64,000 nt of DNA, from the NCBI RefSeq assembly GCF_964355755.1, contig NC_092671.1:23021070-23085069 (forward strand). Direction: 5' to 3'. Under the pieces are notes generated by a model. That model saw only the letters and a program-made list of their open reading frames with translations. It had not been told where the DNA came from and did not search any database. The translations under genes and the position numbers were made by a program. Shown here one piece after another: positions 44,055 through 55,880 of this stretch (position 1 is its first letter; each line of letters begins with the position of its first letter). The DNA is from Antedon mediterranea. Taxonomy: Eukaryota; Echinodermata; Crinoidea; Comatulida; Antedonidae.

Positions 44055-46840
44055 GAAATTACATAGTGGCCTACACTAATAAGGTGTCTAACATTAGATC
44101 TGAACTTGATCAAATGTGCCATATAAATAATGATAAGAATGATAATGTATACAATGTCATTCAAAACGAAATCTTAAATTCTGATAATAATATCCTTAGT
44201 GATAAAGTAAGTAAGGCCCTGTTCAGACCCATGGCGTTAGACCATTTTAGCGTACAACGTTACTATCAAGGTCACGTTACAAACCGCAGTGAAAAAAACG
44301 AGGTGTTCAGACCCATAGCCTACGATTATCGTTACAACGGAAGTACGCCATCCAGGTTGTTTCTAGTTGCATATTCATGTGCTCTTACCCCACGTGTTTT
44401 CATCATTATTTCCACTGTATATACGGTAGGCCTAGATCTCAGCCCTACAATTATGACAAAATTTGCCGTAAATAAGACATACCTCAGCATTTATTTAAGA
44501 AAAATATAGTAAAGCCAAATTTCTGTTTCTATTCTTTTTATTTTGTAGTAAAAAATATTTTCCCCAGGCTCTTGTGTTACGAAAATAAAGCAGGCCTCGT
44601 AATGATGAAGAAAAAAATGATTGTGATTAGTCTATCCAGTCCAGTCAAAGATATATATTCTTTGGTCCAGTCAGTTGAAAATAACCCTTAACCTGCTAAT
44701 AAAAGGGACACAGCTCCCCCTGTTTGTTTACTGATTTTTTTAGGAGTTAGGGGGTTTTCAGCATTAAACTTGTCCAGTCTAGTCTGCCTTGTATGAATGA
44801 GTGACTTGATGTCCCACGCTAGTTTTTAGCTTGAATGAAATGCTTGAATGGCTCTAGGCCTAGCTAGGCCTAAAAGCGGATGGGATCGTAGTCCCTATGT
44901 TTAAATACAAGGTGCATGTATTTATGTCATTTGTTAGAAAATATAATGGTAATCAGTTGATAATAGTTTGTAGCCTTTACAGTTGTATTTGTAGTGTAGT
45001 TAGGCCTTATTTATTCTGGCCTTTTTGTTATTGAAATCCATCTCACACATTGACGATACAAGATGTCAACCTAGGTCAAACCTTGTTTCGCGTCATAACA
45101 GGAAACGTTCTGATTGGATACAACGTTGACTTACAGTAGCGTCGTACGCTAAAACGGTACTATCAACCGTTTTCCACTACAACGCTACAACCGTTGTACG
45201 ACGCGTTGTACGCTAATCCCCAACTGTTCAGACACACATTCGTTTAGCGTCGTACGCTATAACGGTCTAACGCCATGGGTCTGAACAGGGCCTAAGCGTG
45301 TAAATATGTTAGATACTTTTGTAAAACTGAACAAGGAAGATGTAAGGAAAATTATCACTAAACATCCTAATAAAACAAGTCCACTGGATCTTATGCCCAC
45401 TTGGTTATTGAAACGCTGTATTGATACATTATGGCCGAGTATCACGTCCATTGTTAATAATTCTCTGAGAGCGGGGATATTTCCTATTATCCTTCGTCAA
45501 GCGATTATTACCACTTTGATTAAGAAACCAACCTTAAATCATGATGTGTTTAAAAATTACCGGCCTGTCTCCAACCTCCCAACGTTAGGTAAAATAATTG
45601 AATATCCCGCAGTCTCTAGTTTTAAAGAGCATCTCCAGAACAACGATCTTACTGAACCGAACCGAACCTCTCTGCATATAAATCATCTCATAGTACGGAA
45701 ACTGCCCTTTTGCGGGTTAAGAATGATATGTTAAATGAACTTGACAAAGGTAAATCAATTATGTTGGTCCTACTAGATCTCTCCTCTGCAATCGACACCA
45801 TAGACCATGACATCCTTGTAAATCGAATGCAGAGTGAATTCGGTACTGCATTAAACTGGTTTGCTAGTTACCATCATGAACGTGTAAATAGAGTCTGTGT
45901 CCTAGGTATGGTGTACCTCAAGGGTCCATCGTAGGTTCATCTATCTTTACTATGTATGCGCAACCTGTTGCAGATATTATTAGGCGATTTGAAGTAGCGT
46001 ATCACATATGCTGATGCCACACAGCTTTACGCTAGCTTTGATTCAAAGTCGGAGGAGGATATTTCCGCTGCTAAGTTTAAACTTACCGAATGCATTACTG
46101 AAATACGTTCGTGGATGATGATCAACAAACTAAAGCTAAATGATTCAAAAACTGAGTTTTGAATCTGAGGCATGTTAAGGCTATATCCCAACTTGATTTG
46201 AAAATCGGTGAATCCATAATCACCCCATCCAGTAAGATTAAAAATCTTGGTATCATGCTTGATAACCAACTTTCTATGAAAAATCATGTTAGTACATTGC
46301 GTAGTAGGGTAAACTTCCATCTTCATAATTTGAGTTGGATTCGGTGTTTCATAGACCGCTCTACATGTACACATGCAGTAAAATCTTTAATTCTTTCCCG
46401 ATTGGACTATGGCAACTCTTTGCTCGGTGGATTGGCTGTTTCAGACGTCCGACGTTTGCAAACACTGCAAAATAGCGCTGCGCATTTTATTTTTCAAGCT
46501 AGCAAGCGCACCACTGCGTCTCCTCTCATTGGGGAGCTGCATTGGTTGCCTGTCCAGCAGAGGATTGAATTCAAGATCTTAGTGCATGTGTACAACTGTC
46601 TGTATGGCTCAGCACCTGGTTATTTACCGGACTTTATAAACAAACACCATTCTGGTCGGCAAGGACTTCGATCTACCCAAGAGGTCGTTTGGCGATACGT
46701 GTTTTTCTGTCATCGGTCCTAGATTGTGGAATAACTTACCATCTTATATTTCAAGAAAATGTTAAAAACCTATCTCTTTCCTAAATAATGTTAATGAAAT
46801 TACGGTAACTTTTTGTATAGGCCCTCATAGTTTATATATA
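44055..46840 (+). mobile_element. CR1/L2-like LINE, 5'-truncated, interrupted by a Harbinger-like element
   Basis: The left part (44055-44214) encodes the linker before RT ('NKVSNIRSELDQ..'). The right part (45293-46740) encodes RT: 'PLDLMPTWLLKRCIDTLWPS', 'NYRPVSNLP', 'LLDLSSAIDTIDHD' (usual FD changed to ID), 'GVPQGSIVG', YADAT in place of YADDT, and the tail 'SRLDYGNSLLGGL', 'LHWLPVQQRIEFKI'. Frameshifts occur near 45710, 45910, 46000 and 46160, and the catalytic Asp is lost, so it is dead. No endonuclease domain is present. Confidence 0.88.
44215..45292. mobile_element. PIF/Harbinger-like non-autonomous element with TAA duplication
   Basis: The inverted ends GGCCCTGTTCAGACCCATGG.. are perfect for 29 bases, and TAA lies on both sides (44212-44214 and 45293-45295), the TWA-type duplication of Harbinger elements. 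Sub-terminal blocks repeat 'tgttcagac' and 'cgtacgct..aacg' inside both ends. No transposase is coded. Removing the element and one TAA rejoins the LINE reading frame. Confidence 0.88.
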
Positions 46841-46842
46841 TA

Positions 46843-47573
46843 CCGTAGTTCCCCGGGTATAATTCCACCCCCCTTGTACGTGAAATTTGCCCGAATTTGG
46901 GAGAAATTTCCCGGTGCATGAACTGAAAATGACAATATTTCTTCTGGCTACGATTTAGGCTATCTAAAGCTATATTCCGATGTAGGCCTAGACATTAGAC
47001 TGCCAGGTCATCTAGGCCTAGGCGGCATAATTGGTCTATAGATTTTCTTACTTAACTTAAAAAATACCCTAAAATGTGATCTGGGCCTGGCTTCCTAAAT
47101 AATATCGACATAACTCATACGAGTTCTCCGTCTCTCCCGATTCCCCACGCTCGAGCTCTGTGCAAATCGCATGTTGTTGCATGTGACATGAACTACTGTA
47201 CAGTACTGCTCCGGTCGGTATAGAGGGCAGTGTTTTTTTATGGTAATCAAGCATGCAGTAGTGTAAACAAGGCATGCAGAATATACACGGCGAGCGAGTG
47301 TGCGGCGAATGCATGATGTGCAGAACGCGAAGATCGGGGCGATGATATTAAGGTTGTATTCAACTTTACGATGGCCAATGTTTGATGAGTTTTAAGTCAG
47401 CCGAATTCAGAGAAATTACTCTATTTTTTGGTGAGACGTCGGCCTAGCTAGCTAGGCCTACCTTTTCTGTCCTAATGATAAATTATACACTGGGACATGC
47501 TTGCGTGCGAAGGTAATCGTAAAGTCGGGGGTGGGATTATACTCGAGGTGGGATTATACCCGAGGAACTACGG
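46843..47573. mobile_element. TIR element with TA duplication, 731 bp
   Basis: Left end CCGTAGTTCCCCGGGTATAA, right end TTATACCCGAGGAACTACGG-like, flanked by TA both sides (46841-46842, 47574-47575). The right end carries the motif 'GGGATTATAC.CGAGG' twice. No transposase. A Tc1/mariner relation is suggested by the TA target only. Confidence 0.8.
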
Positions 47574-47605
47574 TATATATATTTTTGTATTTTCATTCCA
47601 TTTTT

Positions 47606-48600
47606 AGGTGATCATTTAGAATAAAATGATCACCTATTGTTATTTTATCAAATCTTTATTGGTTATCCGCACTTGGCGGATAACCCCTTGTTATTATCAG
47701 GATCTTTTTTTTTTTTTTTTTTCTATGTTCTTCTTTCTTTCCCAGAATTTTGTTGCTAGTGTATCTCTAAATCTTCTCAACATAACATTGTATAACTTTA
47801 TCAGAAGATTGACCTCTATCTGAAGATGTCGTAATAAGGTTTTCGGTCTCGTCCGAGTTGCGCAGCGTAAGTTACGCGTGATTTTATGAATTTCAATGAT
47901 TGATCATAGATTAAAAACCAAAAGTCATTTTGTATTGACACTTGGTGAAAATTTAAGTCATATGAAGGGGAAACTTTCTATGGATTAAAAATGGCATGTT
48001 TCACAGAAAGTTACGCGCGCACGCGCGTTTAAAATTTCAAAATGCGAAAAATCAACTTCTAATCAACTTTCTACGTGTTTCATGTCATTTTGAGCGTTTC
48101 AAAAATTCCCACGGCCGCGCATTTTTTTTACGCGTGCGTGCGCATGTAGCGCAAAAAACATCTATTTTTGCGTGATTTTTGTTTTTTCAGCCTTTTTTAG
48201 TAATTTTACCAACTTTCAAACAATTTTGACTTAAAATCACGTCATACGAGCACATAGAATTGGACAATTTCCGTGCGTTTTTTTATGAAAAAGTTCAAAA
48301 ATTTGTGAAAATTATGCCTTTCTTAAAACAGTCATAGATTGTAAACTACGTGGTGAACTTTTTTAAAATTACATATTCTGGAAGTTGATGAGTTGTAGAT
48401 ATCGAATCATGCATCGATATGGCTAACGGACATTGTGACGTCATCATATGGCCACTCGAATATGAAATATAGGATTTTTGTCTCTTTCGTCATAGCGCGT
48501 CACATTTAATAGAGCGCATCTCCTTTATTCGTATTCCAATTCCCTCAATTTTTTATTATTGTCTAGGTCAATCGATTATCTTTCGCATGATTCACCATTT
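47606..48600 (+). repeat. Hairpin-family repeat, longest copy
   Basis: Order of parts: palindrome AGGTGATCATTT/AAATGATCACCT (47606-47635), 'aatctttatt', hairpin GGTTATCCGC/GCGGATAACC (47661-47685), T tract, then a body with 'tatctgaagatgtcgtaata', 'gattaaaaaccaaaagtcat' and 'gtgacgtcatcatatggcca' to about 48600. Relatives: 2240-2640, 3555-3830, 11460-11546, 20855-21682 (inverted), 37715-37834. No coding capacity. Confidence 0.85.
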
Positions 48601-48952
48601 TTAAAATTGTGATGACGTCATCATGTTCAAAAGCGTTAATAACTTTGGTCACTTATTTTCACCTATTCTGCACTGTATGTAGTACGTATACAGGATATAG
48701 TGTATACTGTATATACTTAGACGGGACACAAAATAGATCAGAGAGCACACTGAAATTGTTTCAATGGCATAATCGTTTTTCTTTGCGCAATATTCTAATG
48801 TATGATGTGCCGTGGCCTTTGGTGCCGTGGCCTTTGCGCTGCGGAAAACCTAACTCGTCCGAAGTGACGAGTTCAAATCTAGTTTTTATTGTTTCTGGGC
48901 ACTACAGTATTTTGTGTAACAATTATCTAAAAAATAATAATCAAATAATATA
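48601..48952. other. No gene seen
   Basis: A plus-strand frame at 48609-48953 of 114 codons has no recognised features. Part of it ('cactgtatgtagtacgtata') resembles 3418-3440. Confidence 0.35.
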
Positions 48953-49268
48953 ACTAGATCAACTTTCGTATGCACTTTGAGGTCCAGAAAATTTGACTGA
49001 AATTGATTAAGGATGGTCAAACAATCATTATTGGCTTGGTTACACATTTTGAAAATGTGGCGAAAGGTCAAAAGGTCAAGGTAAAAGGTTATAAAACTAA
49101 ACACCAATAGGTCCTTAAATCTTGACAGCCACTGGTCACAGCGAGGTAATTTTTGTCTCAAATTGATCAGAAGGTATACATTTATTTTCAGTGTAATGGG
49201 ACATTTCAGTAAAAAATGACCGGAAATGCCATTTCTGACCTTTGACCCACACCCCAGGGCATGTATAT

Positions 49269-50869
49269 CTGGGGCGGATCCAGAGGGGGGGGGGTCCACG
49301 GGGTCCGGACCCCCCCTAAATTTTAAGGGTGCCCTTTTTTTAGAGGTTCAATATTTTATTCATATTTGTGTGTATATTAGTATGCACAGAGTAAGCTACA
49401 CTAACCCCAAAAATAAAAACAGAAATTTATCACAATGAGCGCAATGTTAAGTTACGGCGGCCGATCAAAGAGCATTGTGAGAGGTGGTGATGCGTGATGA
49501 TCTCTACTTAAACTTCTAAAAATAGATCGTTTCGCATACTACAGAGGGCGCATGTAACTCCGCGTACGTTACCATGCGCGCTCTGTCATTGATGCGATTA
49601 TTTGTCCATTGGTAAACACATTTTTATGTATTATTATTCTGAAAATAATTGAACTGTAAACATAATTCTTTTGAGTATTTGTTTATTTACATATCATTCC
49701 ATCAGATCAAATATTTTTTATTTACATTACATCCAACCAAACATGTAAAAAATGTAGTTAAAATATCGTACTATCTACCGCGTACGACCATACGCGGTAG
49801 ATTGTTTACTCAAAAATCATCGAACGGTCCTTACACTATACTATTCAACCTTGTTTTTATAGTTGAGCCTCTCATGACCTGGGATTTGTTTGTCTTCCTA
49901 CGCCAAGATAATATAGTTCTACAAGCCATGTGCTTTTTTCTCTGAGAAATATTTATTATAAGTGCCAAAAAAATGTTTTTTTCTCGATATGAAGCCTTTA
50001 TTGAGAAATCTTTTAAAGAAAAATCACACATACCATAAAGAAGGTTCATTTATTTCATTTTTGAAAACAATATTTGTGACAATTACGTGAGGCTCAACTA
50101 CAAAACCACCATTTTGTGATATGATGTCATCGTAAGCCAATCAAAGCTGAGCTTTCCCGCGATCGGCAGAGCTCACGGTTGAATGATTTTGGATTTTGGC
50201 TATTTTGGATTGGTGGACACGAATCACCCACAGCGGAATGTTTTCTCTCGCGCGCGTGTACCAAGAAGTCACGTGATCTCTCTGTTCTGCCTGAACGGTA
50301 CTCTACACAAATTTAGAGCAATGAATTTGTAGGAATTCCGTTAAATAAACAACTCTATATATTTTATAAACATTTAATAACATATTTTATTGATATTTCC
50401 AATGTTGATATATAAAAGAAATTACTATAAAACGTAATTATATGTAATTATTTTAGCGAAAAATGGCGCAATTTGTTTACAACGTTCGTGGCTAAAAACG
50501 ATCATTTTCGGCAATATTTTAGACCCTATATTTCGAAAACTACAAGTCAGATTTTCGTAATTCTTTCTTTATTGGAATATTGAAACAAAATACCAACAGA
50601 TAATGTTTAAATTGGTTGAAACATAACAACTTTTAATTTTGCATCGTTATCCCTGCTAATAAAGTGTCATTTCCGGCGAACTAGAAAGGTGCCATTTATC
50701 ATGGATTTTGCGTGCGAGAGTGCCATTTCCGGCCATCTAAGTGTGTCCTGTAACAAAATTTGCTTCGCCACAACCCCCACCACGGGGGTTGTGGCTCAAA
50801 TACTCAATATCTGATGTGCCCTTTTTATCGGCGGACCCCCCCTCTCAAAAATGTCTGGATCCGCCCCAG
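49269..50869. mobile_element. hAT-like non-autonomous element in the left arm
   Basis: Ends CTGGGGCGGATCCAGA and TCTGGATCCGCCCCAG are perfect inverted repeats close to the CAGGGGCGGATCC termini of many hAT elements. They are followed by G/C runs on the inner side of both ends ('ccggaccccccctaa', 'gcggaccccccctc'). The opposite palindrome arm near 54520-54545 gives the empty site ('gcatgtatgtatctccg' in reverse). Flanks share GTAT, but a clean 8-bp duplication cannot be read. The interior (49545-50653) is a copy of the MULE-like element at 53030-54145. Confidence 0.75.
49545..50653 (+). repeat. Second copy of the 53.0 kb MULE-like sequence, nested in the hAT-like element
   Basis: 'gttaccatgcgcgctctgtc', 'gtagttgagcct', 'ccaagataatatagttc' and 'cgtggctaaaaacgatcatt' follow the same order and orientation as in 53085-54140. 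Its left terminus (AGGGATA..) is not recognisable. Confidence 0.75.
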
Positions 50870-51504
50870 TATGTATCTCCGTAACTACTGATCGTAGACA
50901 CTTGAATTTGGTCGAAATAAACATTTTGTTATTTGTTGCACATTTTTTTAAATGTTGCCAAAGGTCAAAGGGTCAGGGTCAAGGGTTATATGAACAAATA
51001 CAAATAGATACTTGTATCTCAGCAACCACTGGTCGCAGCAAGTCAATTTTAGTCTCATAATGTTCAGAAGGCTTGCGTTCATATTCAATCTAATGGGACA
51101 TTTTAGTCAAAAATTATCAGAAATGCCATTTCTGACCTTTGACCCACATATCATGGCATCTTCATATCTCTACAAGTACTGGTAGTAGAAACTTGAATTT
51201 AGTTTCAAATTGTAGAAATACACATATTTACATTCATTCTAACAGAAAATTTGGATAAAAGATGATCAGAAATACTATTAATTACTAATGTTTTAAATGA
51301 AAAACATATCTCTACCCAACTTATCATTAGACAGTAATGTTATGCAATAATTGATGCTTAATGATTTCATTATAAATTTATAGGAATTAAAACAAATCCT
51401 TTACTGTTTGTAATAAGTATTGTTGACCCCCAAGAACGTTCAAACATTTTGATGGAAACGTCGAGCTCAACAGTTAAGAATGCTAGAAGTAACTTACTGT
51501 AGTT

Positions 51505-52757
51505 ACCCGAATAAAAGCCCCGGGCATTTTTTTATTCAGGGAAGGCGTTTATTTTGTTTGGGTGTAATAATGGTAACATGTATAATCAGATAAATACACC
51601 CCAGATATAAAAAAAAAAATTAATATAATAAGATAACTGGATTAAACCTCATTCTATCCTGGTGGAAGTAGAATCATGTAATAAAAGGTATCAGAGACAA
51701 CTATAATAGACCAATTCATTGTCATTATTCCGTAACACTGTTGCATAATATTTTTGAATGTCACCGACATACACAAAACAATAATAAACCAATATATATT
51801 TCTGGAGATTTATTATCAATACCACTAGAAACCTTGACATGTTTTAGGTACTGAATGCATTGACAATAAAAGCATCAGAAGTTATCATGATAAAATCTAC
51901 AACACTGTGACTACAGTACACAAGGGTGTTTTCAGGAAAGCTGGACATATTGTACAATAGTAATGAAACTATGTACAGTCAACTCTCCCAATACCGGACA
52001 CCTTTGGGCCGGCCAAATAAGTGTTTTTAATGGTAAAATTAAATTTGGGACCTTTTGGTCCTCAAAAAAAGTCTGGTATTGGGAGAGTTTCTGGTTTTCA
52101 GAGAGTCCGGTATTGGGAGAGTTGACTGTATTGGCATTTAAAAATATGCAAAAGATTGTTGTCAAATTGTAGTTACAAACAAACAGATGATAGAATAAAG
52201 ATCCATTATGAGTGCAATCGTGTCAGGATAATGATGTGTCATTGTTTTATATCATTATGCTGCAGGCACCTGGAGGAGAAGATCCATTTAATGGAATCTA
52301 TCACTTTTATTTTAAAAGACAGAAACATTTCATTAAAAAGCATAAAGAGAAAAAACGAATCATGTAAAGTACCTTTTATCAGTTGAGAACGAAATATAAT
52401 TATTAAAATTAGAGTATTTATTTGAATAAACACCCGCTTTTTGAATAAAAGCCTCCCTCAAATAAACGCCACCATTCCTTCAATAGAACACCAGGTGGAA
52501 TAAACGCCCTGCCACATGCATTTACACAATAATTGTATCACGTCAACACATTTAATTAACTACCATAATCTACAATTTACCAAGCATTTTGACATAATTT
52601 TATCACTTTTGATATTAATTGTGCTGTATATTTTTACATCTAGGTGGTATTTATTTGATTATACATGTTACCCTATTATACCTCAAATAAAGATGCCTCC
52701 TTTCCCCCTACAAACCCTTTTGAACAATAAATGCCTGGGGCGTTTAATCGGATACAT
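51505..52757. mobile_element. Central foldback core of the palindrome
   Basis: Ends 'cccgaataaaagccccgggc' and, inverted, 'tccgattaaacgccccaggc' pair imperfectly and are followed by 'aggcgtttatt'-type repeats. Related fragment at 41275-41545. It contains the pogo-like MITE 51976-52128. No protein seen; frames at 52156-52848 lack features. Confidence 0.6.
51976..52128. mobile_element. Pogo-like MITE, 153 bp
   Basis: Same ends as the element 4316-5594 (CAGTCAACTCTCCCAATACC), flanked by TA at 51974-51975 and 52129-52130. Its right half repeats 'ttgggagagtt' twice. An internal deletion derivative of that family. Confidence 0.9.
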
Positions 52758-53029
52758 ATGGCAAGTTACTTCTAGCATTCTGAAAAGAACTGTTGAGCTT
52801 AACGTTTCTATCAAAATGTCCTCGGGGACAGCAATAACTAGTACTTGAAATTAAAACAATTTAAAGTAACATTACTGTCTAAGGATAAGTTGTGTAGATA
52901 TGTTTTTTGTTTGAAACATTAGTAATAGTATTTCTGTTCATCTTTTAACCATATTTTCTATTACAATGAATGTAAATATGTATATTTCGAACAATTTGAT
53001 ATCAAATTTAAGTTTCTACGACCAGTACT

Positions 53030-54145
53030 AGGGATACCGAGAGCGGACTCCATTTTCATTACCACGATTAAACAGCGCGCACGTTACTATGCGCGCAATG
53101 TCATTGACGCGGTGTTTTTTTACTTTGGTAAACACTTTTTATTAGGTAATTGTTCTGAAAATAAATTAATTATAAATATATCATTTTGAGTATATATTTA
53201 TTTACCTATTATTCTATAAGATCAAGTATTTTTTATTTCCATTTCATTCAACCAAAAATGTGAATATAGTGGTTAAAAGATCGTTATCGCCTAGCGCGTA
53301 TAGCTTTTGTTTACTACAAAACCCTCGGAAGGCTCAATGACCTACCATTTCAACCTTATTTTTGTAGTTGAGCCTCTTATGACCTCAAAATGTTTTTTAT
53401 TCCTACACCAAGATAATATAGTTCCACATACCATGTGCTTGTTACTAAGAAAAATATTAATTTTAACTGCTAAAAAAACAATTTTATCCCGATATGAGGC
53501 CTTTATGATTCGAATATTTCATAGTAACAACCCATATACCATAAAAAATATCCGTTTAGTCCATTTTTTAAATAATTTTTGAAAAATTCCGAGGGGCTCA
53601 ACTACAAAAACGCCATTTTATGGTATGATGTCATCGCAAGCCAATCAAACCTCCGCATTTGACCGCTCCGCAAGTCTCACGGTTGAACGATTTTGGATTC
53701 TCGCCCTTTGATTGGTTGACGCGATTCAACACACAGCGGAATAATTTTCTCGCGAGTGCCGTGAAGTCACATGGTGTCAGGCCTGTCCAATTACACAGGA
53801 AAATAATGCATTGAAATTCTTCGAACGAGGTTAAATAAACACTCTTTTTTATATTGAATTTTACAATGTTGATATATAAAATATGTTACTTAAAATTGTG
53901 ATTTTATATAATTATTTTTACGAAAAATGACTAGTTCATACAATTGTCGACTGAGGGCGCAATTTGTTTACATCGTTCGTGGCTAAAAACGATCATTTTC
54001 GGCGATGTTTTAAACCCTATATTTCGAAAACTACAAGTCATATTTTCATAATTCTTTCTTTATTATAATATTGATACAAAATACTAACAGGCAATGTATA
54101 ATTTGTTTGAAAAATATTAACTTTTAATTTTACATCGTTATCCCT
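53030..54145 (+). mobile_element. MULE-like non-autonomous element with exact 9-bp target duplication
   Basis: ACCAGTACT occurs at 53021-53029 and 54146-54154. The element begins AGGGATACCG and ends CGTTATCCCT (short TIR, one mismatch). Nine-base duplication points to the Mutator superfamily. Inside, 'gtagttgagcctc' (53367) and 'gaggggctcaactac' (53587) form a further inverted pair. No transposase. Confidence 0.85.
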
Positions 54146-54880
54146 ACCAGTACTTAATTTTCTGTTAGAATGAATGTAAATATGTGTATTTCTACAAATT
54201 GAAACTAAATTCAAATTTCTACTACCAGTACTTGTAGAGATATGAAGATGCCCTGGTATGTGGGTCAAAGGTCAGAAATGGCATTCTGATCATTTTCGAC
54301 TAAAATGCCCCATTAGATGGAATATAAATGCATGCCTTCTGAACATTTTGAGACCAGAATTGACTTGCTGCAACCGAGATACAAGTACCTTTTTTATTTG
54401 TTCATATAACCCTTGACCTTGACCCTTTGACCTTTTGTAACATTTTTCAAAATGTATAACAAATAACAAAATATATATTTCGAACAATTTAAAACAAAAT
54501 TCAAGTGCCTACGACCAGTAGTTACGGAGATACATACATGCCCTGGGTTGTGGGTCAAAGGTCAGAAATGGCATTTCCGGTCATTTTTTACTAAAATGTC
54601 TCAGACTGAATATAAATGTATACCTTCTGATTAATTTAAGACCAAAATTACCTTGCTGTGACCAGTGGTTGTTGAGATTTAATAAGGACATATTGATGTT
54701 TGGTCTTATGACCTTTTACCCTGACCTTGACCTTTCGCCACATTTTCAAAATGTGTAAACAAGCCAAAAATGATTGTTTGACCACCCTAAACCAATTTCT
54801 GAAGTCAAATTCTCTGGACCTCAAAGTGCATACGAAAGTTGATCTAGCTACTAGAGTAAAAATAATTTTTGTATATTTTA

Positions 54881-55255
54881 ACGTGTTCAAATTCTTTTTT
54901 AAATCTATAATCATAATCCATCATATTGATGGCAGGTAATTTCCAAATGTAGCTGACGTGTTCAAATTCTTTTTTAAATCTATAATCATAATCCATCATA
55001 TTGATGGCAGGTAATTTTCAAATGTAGCTTACGTGTTCAAATTCTTTTTTAAATCTATAATCATAATCCATCATATTGATGGCATGTAATTTTAAAATGT
55101 AGCTGACGTGTTCTAATTCTTTTTTAAATCTATAATCATAATCCATCATATTGATGGCAGGTAATTTCCAAATGTAACTTGCTTGTTCAAATTTTTTTTA
55201 AATCTATATAAATCATAAGACATCATATTTGATTGCAGCGAATTTTATAATTTTA
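54881..55255 (+). repeat. 75-bp minisatellite, about five units
   Basis: Units begin 'acgtgttcaaattctttttt' at 54881, 54956, 55031 and 55106, with a diverged fifth at 55181. The first three to four differ by only a few bases. The array begins 32 bp after the palindrome's right arm. Confidence 0.95.
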
Positions 55256-55880
55256 CTAATTATTATTGTGTTTAAATAATTTCATAGTTATGCAATTTTA
55301 TTTATTATACAGTAGACCTATGCTGTAGTTCAAAGGTCAATAACCATAATATCAGCCATTCTTGTACAAACATGTTTTAAACAATTTTAAAAAAAAATGT
55401 CATAAGACCAAAATGTTGCAGAGTTATATTATTATATTTGACTAATAGTTCAAAAGTCAATACAGTAGTTGTAAAATCGGCAATTTTGTGTAAAAACATC
55501 TCATTATAATGAATATGAATGTATAGTTTCTGAACAATTTGAGCCCTATTTCGTGTCTCTCCGATTATTGGTTACTGAGATACGATAAATCAAGGTCAAA
55601 GGTCAAAATATCAGAAATAAGACTTGTCTCTATGATCAGTAGTTATCCAGATAGAAGGTCAAGGTCAAGACAAATATTTCCTTTCGCTTTTGGACAAAAA
55701 AAATTCATTAGATCAAATATAAATATATACTGTAGGTCCTGAGCAATTTTATAAGACAAGGTCAAAGGTCAAAATGCCAGAAATGGTAATTTGCAGCCAT
55801 TTTTGGACAACAATGTTGTATTAGAGTGAATATTATACAGATATTGCCTGGTTAGAAGTTAAATATAAGATTTGACATCC
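55256..55880 (+). repeat. DR1-bearing dispersed repeat, tandem units
   Basis: About three units of roughly 190 bp with perfect AGGTCAAAGGTCA at 55593-55605 and 55759-55771, 'attagatcaaatataaatat' and 'gaacaatttgag.cc'. Confidence 0.75.

Larger units (their letters stand above)
48953..54849. repeat. 5.9 kb composite palindrome
   Basis: Left arm 48953-49268 plus 50870-51560 and right arm 52690-53020 plus 54155-54849 are inverted copies. Outer ends: 'tagatcaactttcgtatgca' against 'tgcatacgaaagttgatcta'. Inner ends: 'gaatgctagaagtaactt' against 'aagttacttctagcattc'. The arms consist of DR1-type repeat units ('gggtcaaaggtcagaaatgg'). The left arm is interrupted by a hAT-like element, the right arm by a MULE-like element, and the centre holds an AT-rich core. 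Confidence 0.85.

Noticed and set aside
47606-47685. Rho-independent terminators or riboswitch
   Set aside because: The hairpins followed by T runs look bacterial, but the context is clearly eukaryotic and the unit is a dispersed repeat.
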